Part shown: positions 19,070-29,774 of the stretch, piece after piece
Numbering within the stretch: position 1 is the stretch's first letter
Layout: each line of letters begins with the position of its first letter
Translations under genes and position numbers: made by a program
The notes under the pieces: generated by a model
What the model saw: only the letters and a program-made list of their open reading frames with translations
Databases searched by the model: none
What the model was told of the DNA's origin: nothing
DNA from: an uncultured Clostridium sp.
GTDB lineage: Bacteria > Bacillota > Clostridia > TANB77 > CAG-508
Length of the DNA: 47,283 bases
NCBI GenBank assembly: GCA_948470605.1
Contig: CAOKPI010000009.1
Location: 1-47,283, forward strand
Direction of reading: 5' to 3'

Positions 19070-22000
19070 ATGAAGGTAATAAGAAAGATAATAATTTTGT
19101 TGTTTATAATGTTTGGCGTTTTGGGTGTGTCTAATGTATATGCTAAGAAACTTCCTGAGGAGAATGATAAGATTGCTCTAGAAAATTTAAATATTGACAG
19201 CAAGTATCATATTCGGATATCAAGAATATGAAAAATATAATAATCTCTTCTGTGCTGAAAAAGGACAAAAGTTAAAAAGGTCTCGGTATTGACTATAAAT
19301 ATAAAGCTCACATTCAGATTGACAATAACGGGATTACTTCCATGGAGAATACAACAGGGGAAATGGTAAAACTGGATAAGAATAAATATCTAAATAGAGT
19401 CAAGAGTAAAAAGTTAGCGATAGGTCTTGCTTTTTTGGAGAGTAGAGAAGAAAAGAAAAATTTTATATGGGGTTACTTGAGTTGTTGGTTGGATGGGTTT
19501 CCTAATAGACCTATAACTGAGGGTTCACCAGAAAAATATTGGTGCGAAAAAACAAAGGTTGGAGCTAACTTTGCAACTAAGGTTAATGTGAATGGTTATA
19601 AAGGTACTATAAGTAAGGTTGATGAGTTAGTCGAACACTTTGAAAATACTAGTGATGGTAAAAATGCTAAGCTTGATAAAGTTGAAACTGAAGCAATACA
19701 AAGAGGAGTTAGAGAACTTCCTATTGAAGGTAAAGATTATTGGAGATTTGGTCCTTATAAGATTACTGGTATTCTTGCTTCAGAAAAAATAAGAAAATTA
19801 GTAGTTACAGAAACAAATAGTAAAGAGAAAATTCATGATTACAAGATAGTTTTTTATGAAGACCAAAAACCAAAAGTAGGTAAGTATGAAAACATTAGGA
19901 ATAATAAGAGATTTTATTTATGTATTCCAAAATCTAGGAGTGGTGAGTTTAACTTTAAATTTACGACTAATACTGCATTTAGCGAACAAGAAGTGAGGGC
20001 TGAGCTTTATTTTTTGGAAAGTACTGCTTACAATTGGCAAAATTTAGTAATTGCAGAAGCTAAAGGGAGAAACGCACAAGGAAAAACCATAAGTACTAGT
20101 ATAAGTGTTAAAACACCTGGTAGTGGAAAATTTAAAATCATCAAAAAGGATAAATATAATAATGCTAGATTAAGTGGAGCTAAGTTCTTGATTTTCTATT
20201 TTGAGGGTACAGAGAAAGGAGCTCATTTGCATAATGGTTCATATAACAAGTTTTGGAATTTTGATTATGTTTCGCCTAACGACCCCAAAAGGCAACCAGG
20301 CACTCCAGAGTATACGGAATATCATAAAAAGGATGAGAAAGGTGATCTTGTATATGGTTGGGCAACTCGTAAATACGTAGGCAGGTCTGGTAGTGGTTAT
20401 ACAGCTGAGGAAATAAGCAAAGAAGAAGCTATTAAAAAAGGATACATTTTTGAGACAGACGCATCAGGAGAAATTTGTTTAGATGGTCTAGAATTTCCTG
20501 AAAATAGATATTACTGTGCAATAGAGTATGAACCACCAGTTGGTTATAAATGGGATCCAGCATTTGATACATATTGGAGCGGAGGTGACAATTATTTTGT
20601 TTTAAATCCTAATCAAGATAACCCAGGTGTCTATGTAACGGAAGTACCTAATATAACCACTAATTTATGTAATTTAAACTTAGAAAAAGTAAATCAAATG
20701 GATCATACTATAAAATTAAAAGGTATAGGATTTAGATTCTATAATGATGAATATGGTTGGTTATCTGGAAGTAAAGAGGTAGGCTATTCGTATTCATTTG
20801 ATGAAACAAAAGCGGAAGAATATAAGACAAATGATGTAGGTCGTATCGAATTGAATGACATTGTTTCTGAAGGAAATTGGTATTGTTATGAAAATCCTGA
20901 TACACTTCCTTATGGCTATGAACTCTTAGGAGATGGCACACATAAGATAGGAAAAATTGAAAATAATTCTACGAAACAGTATGTAGTTGAAAATGAACAG
21001 AAATATGTTAAACTATCAGGTTTCGTATGGTTAGATCAGGTAAATTCAAAAAGCGGTGATGGAAATACGAGAAACGATTTATTTAGATATGGAGATTCAG
21101 ATAATACAGATCTTCTATTCGATGGAATTGAGGTAAGACTAAAAAATAGAACAACAGGTGAGACGGTCAAAACGGCAATTACCGGAAAATCAGAGTCAGA
21201 ACTTTATAAAAAAGGACATGGTGAATATCAATTTACAGATGTAGAAACAAAGGAATTAGAAGATTTATATATTGAATTTGAGTATGATGGATTGACATAC
21301 CAAAATGTTATTTGTCCAGATATTAATAAGATTAATCAATATATAAATAGTGAAGGGGAACCAAATCCTAATTATGATGTTACAACAGCTAATGTTGCTT
21401 CAAAAGCAACAGAAGGAAATAAGAGAGAACAATTTAATAAAACATTTAGTGTAATAGAAGGTAAAGGTTCTGATAATTCCACTAGAGGAATTAGAAAAGG
21501 TGAAGATGGAACAATATTTGATGACTTAGAATATGAAAAAAAGGAAAACCATACAATGGCACTAAAAAATGGAGAATATGCTTTACACGAAAACGAAGGC
21601 TACATTGCAACATCAAATAAAGGGAAATATCCAATTCAGGCTGATACAAGTACAAGTGGATATAATATAAGAAGCAATTTTAATTGGGGACAAGAAGAAA
21701 TTGGAAGTATTAATTTAGGACTATATAAAAGAGAACAACCAGATACAAGACTAAGAAAAGACTTACACAATGTAAGATTAGCAATTAATGGTCAAGAACA
21801 TACTTATGAATATGCACAAAGATATAACTCGGATGGAGAGTACAAAGAAGAGAGGAAAGATCTTAATGTAGGTGTACGATTTAAAAACTCATATAAAGAA
21901 AACTCATATGAAAGACCAATATACAAAGCAGATTATAAATATATAAATAAACAAGATGATTCTAAAGAATTAAAAGTATATGTAACCTATCAATTAAAAA

Positions 22001-24108
22001 TAGAAAATGAATCTACTAACTTGAAAACTACCATTAAGAGTATAGCAGATTATTATGATAAGGAATATGAATTAGTAAGTGTAGGATCAAAATTGACAGA
22101 AGAAGGAAATACTACGGATGATATAGCAAGAGAAAGACCAGAATATAATGAAACATACAACAAGGTATTGATAAAGGATATAGAAATAGGTGCAGAGGCA
22201 GGAAAAGCAAAGGATATTTATGTACAGTTTAAATTAAGCAGAAAACAAGTAGAAGAGATGTTAAATGGACAAAAGAAAAGCACCTTATATAATATAGCAG
22301 AAATTAATTCATACTCAGTTTTGGATAAAAATGGTGGTATATATGCAGGAATTGATATAGATTCTAATCCAGGAAATTGTGAACCAGGAAATATTGAAAC
22401 CTATGAGGATGATACAGATTCAGCTCCAGATTTAAAAATAAAACCAACACATGACAGAGAAATGACTGGTATAGTATTTGAAGATATACCTCTAGTAGAA
22501 AATGGACAGGATTCAGGAGGAGTAATGACTGGCTGTAAACGTGAAGGTAATGGAATATATGAAGAGGAAGAAGAGGGTATTAAAGATGTAAAGGTTAAAC
22601 TAAAAGATAAAGACAGTGGAATGGTTTATTATTCTAAAACAGCATCAGAAGATGGAACTTATGAGATTAAAAAGGATGACAATAAGCCTGAGAAAGATAA
22701 TGAAGGACAAGAAAGAGCATATACCTTTGAGCTAACAAAAACAAACGAGAAAGAGGAAGACAATCCAAATATCCATACACTTAAAAAAGGAGAATTTTAT
22801 ATCATTGATTTCATACCAGGAAATTATGTACTAACCTATATTTGGGAAGATAAAGAATATCCAGTACAGAACTATAAAGGCACAGTATATAAAGAGAAAG
22901 ATAGACAGAACAATAATAAATGGTGGTATGTGGAACAAAAATATAATGATAAGGGAGAAAAGCAAAATATTAGCGAGCCTAGATATTCAGATGCTAGGGA
23001 CAATTATGAAACAAGAAAGAAAATAGACAAGCAAATAACAGCAATCAATAAAGATACAAAGGACAACATAAATCAATCTTATGAAGATAACGGAACAATA
23101 AAAGATGAAGATAGAAAGATAACAACAATGGAATCTAGTACTCTTGAAATGGAAATTGGTATAGAATACAAACCTGCTTATACAGCTTCTAAAGGAGCTA
23201 AATATACATATTGTATTGAAAACATAGACTTTGGTATCATTGAAAGAGCAAAACAACATTTAGTATTAAACAAATATATTAATAAAATGAAGGTTACTTT
23301 AGCAAATGGTCAAGTAATTGCAGATTTAACAAGAAACCAAGACAATGGAAAACTTGAAGGAGAAAATAAAGGTGTTACGCATATGAAACAACAACCAAAT
23401 ATACAGCCAGCCAATGGATTTGCGAAACTAGAGCTTGACAATGAACTAATGCAGGGAACCAAGCTAGAAATAGAATACAATATAGAGGCAATAAATAAGA
23501 GTGAACTGGACTATGTAGATGAGAATTTCTACATGTATGGAGAAATAGCCCAGGAAGATGAAAATACAGTAGTAAAAATAACTTCAACTGAAATTATTGA
23601 TTACTTAGACAAGGACTGGTCAGTTAATACAGAACAATATAATAATGATGATGTGTGGAATATCAAAACAATAGATGAGAATAAAGAAAATAATATTAGT
23701 GAATACTTAAAAGAAGATGTATATAAAAGCCCAGAATCTACAATAAAAGATAAGACGATTCTCTATAAAAAACATTTAAAAAATAAAGAATTAAAGCCTA
23801 ATGACTCAAATAAGATTGTATTAAATGCTTCTAAGATGTTAAGTACCACAACAGATGAAATTTCTTTAGACAATGAAACAGAAGAAGTAGCAGTAAATAA
23901 AACTGGAGGTAGAGACATAGAAACCACACCAGGAAACTATATTCCAGGAAATGCATTACAAGAAGAAGATAGCAGTATGGCTGAAACAGTAATTGTTACA
24001 CCTGCTACAGGACTTAACTTAAATTACATCCTACCAATTGCAATTGGCGTAACAGCATTTATCATCTTAGGAGTAGGAGTTATCATCATTAAAAAGAAAG
24101 CAATATAG
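19070..24108 (+). CDS. Giant secreted Cna/SpaA-like protein, needs two CGG +1 shifts
   Basis: The ATG at 19070, 17 bp after the previous stop and behind AGGAAAGGAGG, starts a clear signal peptide (MKVIRKIIILLFIMFGVLG, cleavage near VYA). Unshifted, the frame ends after 53 codons. Shifting at 19214 gives GYQEYEKYNNLFCAEKGQ, and shifting at 19284 joins the long open frame that runs to 24108: 1,678 residues in all. Domains: SpaA-like segments (FKIIKKDKYNNARLSGAKF), an SdrD-B domain (LSGFVWLDQVN), further prealbumin-like repeats, then a C-terminal helix after VTPATG and KKK tail. It shares domain types with the gene before it. Without shifting, the body would lack any signal peptide. Confidence 0.85.
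19214..19216 (+). other. CGG +1 recoding site 7 (secreted protein)
   Basis: ATT CGG ATA becomes ATT GGA TAT. The site lies 48 codons into the gene, just after the signal peptide. Confidence 0.85.
19284..19286 (+). other. CGG +1 recoding site 8 (secreted protein)
   Basis: TCT CGG TAT becomes TCT GGT ATT. It is in frame only if site 7 has already been shifted, and it leads straight into the 1,607-residue body. Its TCTCGGT context resembles sites 1 and 3. Confidence 0.85.
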
Positions 24109-24122
24109 TCATAAAACCATAA

Positions 24123-24155
24123 GAAGCGGAGGAAGCAAAACCTCTGCTTTTTTCC
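24123..24155 (+). terminator. Terminator after the giant-protein operon
   Basis: AGCGGAGG and CCTCTGCT pair (with one G-U) around an A-rich loop, followed by six T. Confidence 0.8.
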
Positions 24156-24233
24156 GCGTTTATCTTGCTTTTTTTGCCATTTTGTAATAAAATATAAGGA
24201 AATAAAAAAAGATATATGATAAAATGTCAAAAA

Positions 24234-24260
24234 CTTTTTTAGTATAGGTTACTAAAAAAG
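24234..24260. promoter_or_regulatory. Perfect inverted repeat upstream of spoIIE
   Basis: CTTTTTTAGTA at 24234-24244 and TACTAAAAAAG at 24250-24260 with a 5-nt loop, about 60 bp before the spoIIE ATG. It could be an operator or a leader hairpin; TGTCAAA at about 24226, one base from a Spo0A box, sits beside it. The role is inference. Confidence 0.5.
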
Positions 24261-24320
24261 ACAAAAACCACGAAGGACAAGTAGTAAAATAAGCCTATAA
24301 AAATATAAGAGGTGGTAAGG

Positions 24321-26720
24321 ATGTATCAAAATGAAAATGTAATAGAAAAAGAAAATAGCAAACTTAATGTTTTTTCCAACGTATTTGCTATCAAAAATAT
24401 AGTCTTATATATTATTTCATTTATGCTATCTATGGTAGGACTAGGAGGAGAATTTTCAGTCTTCAGTATCAGTATGTTAGGTGCGTGTTTTGCATCTTCT
24501 GTTCCAGCATTAGGAATTATTTTAGTATCGCTCATAGGAAATCTAATCAAATATGGGGTAGGAGGGGCATTAGGTTATTTCTTAACAGCCCTAGTACTAG
24601 TAGCGAATCTATTTATTGTCAAACCAATTTACAATGAAGAAGAAAGAAACGAAAAAATTAAAATCGGTAAAAATGTTTTTTTAGCCATTTTAATCGTGCA
24701 GGTCATAAAACTTGCTATATCAGGATTTACGATTTATGATGTATTATCCAGCATAACAGTAGCCATTATTGGGCTTGTATTTTATAAAATATTTGTTAAC
24801 TCAACTGTTGTTTTACAGGACTTTTGGACGAAAAAAGCATATACTATTGAAGAATTAATTGGAGCGAGCTTAATACTAGCCATCAGTGTAGGAGTTTTTG
24901 GAGATTTTCATTTATTTGGATTTGGGATTAAAAATATTTTAAGTATTTTAATGGTAATGATATTAGGGTGGAAAAATGGCATTTTAGTAGGAACCACCAC
25001 AGGTGTAACAATTGGTGTAACATTAGGAGTCATAACTGGCTCAGAGCCAATTATGATAGCAGCTTATGCTATTTCAGGTATGTTGGCAGGAATTTTAAAT
25101 CGATTCGGAAAAATTGGAGTAGTGGTAGGCTTTGCATTAGGAAATATAGTTTTAGCCTATGTTTCAAATGGATATACCGTAGAATTAATCCATTTTAAAG
25201 AGATTCTAATTGCTTTTATTGGATTATTAGCAGTTCCTAATAATTTACATATTGAATTAGAAGAATTTATGGGAAAAACAACGCTTTTGCCAGTAACGCC
25301 AGAAAGAGCCTTAAATAGAAGCAAAGAGGTGGCAGAAAATCTAAATCAGGTATCAGAAGCCATACAAGAAATTGCTACTACCTATCATTCAGTAGAAGGA
25401 GCTTCCTATCATGCTAATAAGCAAATATTTATAGCAGAATTATTGAGTAATTTAGAACCATATAAAAATAATATCTTATATGAAGATATGGCAAATACAG
25501 AAGGAAAAATAGTAAATGAGATATTCCAATATTTACTAGATAAACAGGAAATGCATAGGCAAGCTTTGTTAGAAATATTTGCAAAATGTAATAGTTATAT
25601 TGTTGGATTTGAGGATAAAGAAATTAGCCAATATCTAGAGGAAAATATTTCACAAATTGTTCGCATGATTAATATTTCTTATAAAGTAGCAAAATCTGAT
25701 TTTATTTGGAAAAAGCGAGTAGAAGAAAACCAGAAAAATATGGGAAAACAATTAGATGGTGTTTCAAAGGCAATTCAAAAGATGGCAAAAGGAATTGAGG
25801 AAGAAATCGAAAAAGAGGCAGAATATGCCAGCCAAAAGGTAGAAATCTTAGCGTTATTAAAACAAAAGGAAATTCCCATAAAAGAATTGTGTATTAAAAA
25901 AGACGGAAGATTTCAAATAGAGGTGTATTTAGATGAAATATTAGAAATGGCTAAAATAGAAACAATAGAAAAAATAGCAACACAGGTATTGGAGGAAAAA
26001 ATTGTTTTAAATGAAGAAGCTACCATAGGAAAGAAATTAAGCTTTTTATCAGATGATAAATATATTATGGCAATTGGAGCAGCAGAAGGGACAAAGAGCA
26101 AGAGTGAGCTTTCAGGAGATGCTATGCTACAAATTAGATTAAAGGACGGAAAATATTTGGTGGCTATCAGTGATGGAATGGGAACAGGAACAAAAGCAAG
26201 ACAAAGTAGTACACAAGCTTTGAGAATGTTAGAGAATCTTTTGTTATCTGGCTTTGACAAAAACATCTCATTAGATTTGATTAATACATCACTTATCAAT
26301 CAAAACTCTGAAATATTTGCTACATTAGATATTGCCATTATCGACTTATATGCAGGTAATATTGAATTTATTAAAAGCGGAGCATGCCCAACTTATATAA
26401 AAAATAGCAAAAAAGTACAAATGATAAAATCGAATTCGTTACCAACAGGAATGGTAGAGGCAGGTCAAATTCAAACTTTTGATAAAGATATTAATGCTGG
26501 CGATATTATGCTAATGTGTTCAGATGGTATATTAGATGCTAATATTGAATATAAAAACAAGGAATTGTGGCTTAAATATATGTTAGAAGATATTGAGACA
26601 AATAATACTAAAAAAATTGCAGATTTGATTTTAAATGAAGCAATTGATAATAATTTTGGCATGATTAAGGATGATATGAGTGTTATGGTATGTAAATTTA
26701 AACAAAAAGAGATGGCATAG
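24321..26720 (+). CDS. spoIIE: Stage II sporulation protein E (PP2C phosphatase)
   Basis: A 799-residue protein: about ten membrane helices in residues 25-320, a central coiled-coil-rich regulatory region, and a C-terminal PP2C phosphatase domain with ISDGMGTGTKARQSS (Asp618) and MCSDGILDA (Asp735) as metal ligands. SpoIIE dephosphorylates SpoIIAA to release sigma-F in the forespore and marks the polar septum. ATG 24321 is used with AGAGGTGG; the upstream GTG at 24312 is inside that site. This gene makes the organism very probably spore-forming. Confidence 0.93.
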   Translation: MYQNENVIEKENSKLNVFSNVFAIKNIVLYIISFMLSMVGLGGEFSVFSISMLGACFASSVPALGIILVSLIGNLIKYGVGGALGYFLTALVLVANLFIVKPIYNEEERNEKIKIGKNVFLAILIVQVIKLAISGFTIYDVLSSITVAIIGLVFYKIFVNSTVVLQDFWTKKAYTIEELIGASLILAISVGVFGDFHLFGFGIKNILSILMVMILGWKNGILVGTTTGVTIGVTLGVITGSEPIMIAAYAISGMLAGILNRFGKIGVVVGFALGNIVLAYVSNGYTVELIHFKEILIAFIGLLAVPNNLHIELEEFMGKTTLLPVTPERALNRSKEVAENLNQVSEAIQEIATTYHSVEGASYHANKQIFIAELLSNLEPYKNNILYEDMANTEGKIVNEIFQYLLDKQEMHRQALLEIFAKCNSYIVGFEDKEISQYLEENISQIVRMINISYKVAKSDFIWKKRVEENQKNMGKQLDGVSKAIQKMAKGIEEEIEKEAEYASQKVEILALLKQKEIPIKELCIKKDGRFQIEVYLDEILEMAKIETIEKIATQVLEEKIVLNEEATIGKKLSFLSDDKYIMAIGAAEGTKSKSELSGDAMLQIRLKDGKYLVAISDGMGTGTKARQSSTQALRMLENLLLSGFDKNISLDLINTSLINQNSEIFATLDIAIIDLYAGNIEFIKSGACPTYIKNSKKVQMIKSNSLPTGMVEAGQIQTFDKDINAGDIMLMCSDGILDANIEYKNKELWLKYMLEDIETNNTKKIADLILNEAIDNNFGMIKDDMSVMVCKFKQKEMA

Positions 26721-26735
26721 TGCCATCTCTTTCTG
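26707..26735. terminator. spoIIE: Terminator overlapping the spoIIE stop codon
   Basis: AGAGATGGCA at 26708-26717 pairs perfectly with TGCCATCTCT at 26721-26730. The 3-nt loop is the stop codon TAG itself. T-rich flanks on both strands suggest it serves the convergent gene as well. Confidence 0.85.
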
Positions 26736-26789
26736 CGAGTTCTCCTTTTAGAAGAATTCTCCTTAGGATTTTGCTGTTAAAAAGTTACA

Positions 26790-28031
26790 TTATTTATTGA
26801 TGATACTAACGGGGGAGCCAAAAGCTCTTCTGACCCTGATACCAAACCTTCCTGAAACAGTGGGCTTTTTGGCACCTTTCTTGATGAACAGCCGTTTCTT
26901 TCCAGTTTTGGAAGATATGATGTATCCTCTTCCTTTTTTGTCTCCAACGTAAAGATTTCGGCTTTTCTTAATGAAAACCACATACTTTACGTTTTTTATG
27001 GTACCTTTTCGCTTACCTGCTTTCCAATTGAGCTTTCCCTTTTTTAGGGAATACTCTATCACCACTTTATCCCCCTCACAGAGAGAACGTGTGGTTACAC
27101 CCTTTTTCTTGCTGTTTTTGATAACGAGCTTTTTATTTACAGGCGTAACAGTAGGTTCTACATTGGGTTCTGAACTGATTATTGGTTCAGATGGTGTTTC
27201 AGGTACTACTGTTGGCGTTGACGGTGTTAGCGTCAATGCAGGTGGTGCCTGTGTTGGAGGCACTGAAACTGCTGGTACTGGCGTTGGTGTTGCCGGAACC
27301 TGAGTTGGCTTTTCCGTTGGCATTACTGTAGCCGTCGGAGTTGGTGTTGATGCAGATGGCGTCTGTGTAGGCGATACAGATGCTACTGGTGTTGATGTAA
27401 TCATCGGACTTGGTGTCGATGTTGAGGGAATTGGCGTTTCTAAACCAGGTTTTTCTGGTTCTGGGGGTTGAGTCCCAATAATAAAAGATGGTTCAATAGG
27501 ACTGTCAAACCCAGCTTCTTCCTTCATTTCATCAAACGATGGAACAGGATAAATAGTTCCTGAAGTTGTTTTAAATCCAGTAATAATACCAGTCGTATCG
27601 ACATCAAAGGATTCTATATCGTGCATGTATCCTTCAGAATCGTTTGAGTTTGGCACAGTATTATAAATTATGGTATCGAAGTTTGGCGATAAGTCATAAC
27701 TCCACCAAAACACTACTTTATTATCACATAAAATATAAACGACTGCATGTTTATCCAATCGTGAATCTATGATATCATTCATAGAAGAAATTTGTTCAGG
27801 CTCCCAATCTCCTATTTTGATATAGGGAGTGACATGAGTGGAATTTTCAGCCTTTGTCACAAGTAGTGCCCTTTCGACTCCATCCACAGAACCAGAATAT
27901 GTTTTCCAAACTGGATCTGGAAATGCATCAGTTAATGTTTCCGCTGCCTTTGTTGTACTAGGTGACAATACTAGTCCTAGTACCAGTAGGGCTGATATAA
28001 CAGCCCGGATTTTATGAAACGTATGTCTCAT
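26790..28031 (-). CDS. Secreted Pro/Thr-rich protein, probably acquired
   Basis: 413 residues: signal peptide (MRHTFHKIRAVISALLVLG, ending TKAAE), a globular N-terminal domain of unknown type (about 30-185), a Pro/Thr/Ser linker (about 195-300) and a basic C-terminal domain with Gly/Lys-rich beta repeats (KKGKLNWKAGKRKGT). ATG 28031 follows AAAGGAGG. The coding is richer in G and C than all neighbours and uses CGA, CGT, AGG and two in-frame CGG (28005-28007 at codon 9 and 26892-26894), read as Arg in an unbroken frame. It resembles lachnospiraceal secreted proteins in style. Under the host's apparent rule, translation would derail at codon 9. Function unknown. Confidence 0.8.
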   Translation of the reverse strand: MRHTFHKIRAVISALLVLGLVLSPSTTKAAETLTDAFPDPVWKTYSGSVDGVERALLVTKAENSTHVTPYIKIGDWEPEQISSMNDIIDSRLDKHAVVYILCDNKVVFWWSYDLSPNFDTIIYNTVPNSNDSEGYMHDIESFDVDTTGIITGFKTTSGTIYPVPSFDEMKEEAGFDSPIEPSFIIGTQPPEPEKPGLETPIPSTSTPSPMITSTPVASVSPTQTPSASTPTPTATVMPTEKPTQVPATPTPVPAVSVPPTQAPPALTLTPSTPTVVPETPSEPIISSEPNVEPTVTPVNKKLVIKNSKKKGVTTRSLCEGDKVVIEYSLKKGKLNWKAGKRKGTIKNVKYVVFIKKSRNLYVGDKKGRGYIISSKTGKKRLFIKKGAKKPTVSGRFGIRVRRAFGSPVSIINK

Positions 28032-28192
28032 AAAAAATCCTCCTTTCTTATTTCCCTGCATTTGCAGGGGTATAGCAAAATCCTAAAATTTTCCAATACT
28101 TTCAATGGAAAATTAACTTAATTATACCATATTTTTCAAGAAAAATCAACATAATCCCTTTTGATTTCCTAAAATTTCCAAATTTTTTCCTA

Positions 28193-28221
28193 TTGAAATA
28201 AAAGTCGTTTTATGATATATT
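28193..28221 (+). promoter_or_regulatory. Promoter for the WG-repeat operon
   Basis: TTGAAA at 28193-28198 and TATATT at 28216-28221, 17-bp spacer, a short leader and AGAGGAGG before ATG 28247. Upstream, at about 28087-28114, AATTTTCC and GGAAAATT form another hairpin in the divergent region. Confidence 0.75.
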
Positions 28222-28246
28222 ATGGGTGTTAAGAGGAGGTACAAAG

Positions 28247-29764
28247 ATGAGCAAAGGGAAAAGATACGAAGAACCAAAATTAAACCTAAAAAAAGTATTT
28301 GCAGTCATATTAGCATTCATCGTTGTCATCATGTTTATTTTTATCATAAAAGGGATATTAACCAAAGATAAAGAGCAAGTAAAAATAACCAGCAAAGACT
28401 ATGTTGTTATCTTTCAAAATAACAAATGGGGAGTAATAGATTCCAGCGGAAATCAAGTAATAGACCCATCTTATCAAGAAATGATAACCATTCCGAACAG
28501 AAAAGAAGACGTATTTTTATGTATTTATGATGTCAATTATGAAACAGGAGAATACAAAACAAAAGCATTAAACAGTAAAAACGAAGAAATATTTACACAA
28601 TACGAACAAGTAGAAGCAATTTCCAACCAAGATGCTAATCAAAATGTATGGTATGAAGACAATGTAATAAAAGTAAAAAAAGACGGCAAATATGGAATCA
28701 TAAATTTAGAAGGAAAAGAGCTGACACCATGTCAATACGACAATATAAGTGCAATAGAAGAAATTAAAAACACACTAAAAGTTGAAAAAGACGGCAAAGA
28801 GGGAATACTAAATAACGAAGGAAAAGAAATTTTACCAATGCAATATACAGAAATTACAAATTTGGGAAAGGACAATAAAGAAGGTTTTATCGTAAAAGGC
28901 GAAAATGGGAAATATGGTATGGTAAATTATTCGAACGAACCAGTCATAGAAGCCAAATATGATGAAATTTTCAAAGTTTACGGAAATGACATGTATGTTG
29001 TAAAGCAAGCAGGAAAGCAAGTTCTAGTCAAAAAAGATGGCACAGAAGTGTTAAATAAAGGATACGATGAAATCAAAGAGATTTTAAAAAATACTGAAAA
29101 TGGAATCATCTTTGTAAAAAATGGTAAATATGGGGTTATGAAGACATCAGGAGAAGTAACAATCGATGCCCAATATGAGGAATTAAAAGAAGCAAAATCA
29201 GGAATCCTCCTAGCAAAGCAAAATGGGAAATATAGTATAATAGATATAGAAAAAGCAACTAAAGTAGAGCCAAATTATATTTCTATTACCTACAATGAGA
29301 AAGCAGATTTATATATAGCAGAAAAAGAGGATTATAGCAATGATGTAATTGACGCCACTTTTGCGATTCGTCAATCAGGAATTTTAGTTGATTCCGATGA
29401 TGAGAAAGGGTATATTGAGCTAAAACAAGGAGAAGAATATAAATATTACAATTTCAAATTCGAAGAAAAAAACGTAGCAGAAATCCATCCAAGTAATACC
29501 TTATTTAAAAGCAAAAAAGACGGAAAATATGGATTTGTAGATAAAGACGGAAAAGTAATAGTAGATTATCAATATGACGATGCAACAGAACAAAATAGTT
29601 ATGGTTATGCAGGCATAAAAAAGGATGGAAAATGGGGTTCTATTGATAATAAAGGAAATATTACACAAGAACCAACTTATGATTTAGAAGATTACTTAAA
29701 AATTGATTTTATTGGAAGATGGCACTTAGGAAAAGACATCAACATGAATTATTACAGGGATTAG
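28247..29764 (+). CDS. Membrane-anchored WG-repeat protein
   Basis: 505 residues: an N-terminal membrane helix (about 19-42) and then at least eight WG-type repeats (NKWGVID, GKYGIIN, GKEGILN, GKYGMVN, GKYGVMK, GKYSIID, GKYGFVD, GKWGSID) spread over the whole length. Such beta-rich repeats bind other proteins or ligands outside the membrane; no enzyme motif is seen. It is first in an operon with the next gene, 10 bp downstream. Confidence 0.85.
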   Translation: MSKGKRYEEPKLNLKKVFAVILAFIVVIMFIFIIKGILTKDKEQVKITSKDYVVIFQNNKWGVIDSSGNQVIDPSYQEMITIPNRKEDVFLCIYDVNYETGEYKTKALNSKNEEIFTQYEQVEAISNQDANQNVWYEDNVIKVKKDGKYGIINLEGKELTPCQYDNISAIEEIKNTLKVEKDGKEGILNNEGKEILPMQYTEITNLGKDNKEGFIVKGENGKYGMVNYSNEPVIEAKYDEIFKVYGNDMYVVKQAGKQVLVKKDGTEVLNKGYDEIKEILKNTENGIIFVKNGKYGVMKTSGEVTIDAQYEELKEAKSGILLAKQNGKYSIIDIEKATKVEPNYISITYNEKADLYIAEKEDYSNDVIDATFAIRQSGILVDSDDEKGYIELKQGEEYKYYNFKFEEKNVAEIHPSNTLFKSKKDGKYGFVDKDGKVIVDYQYDDATEQNSYGYAGIKKDGKWGSIDNKGNITQEPTYDLEDYLKIDFIGRWHLGKDINMNYYRD

Positions 29765-29774
29765 AGGGAATTTT

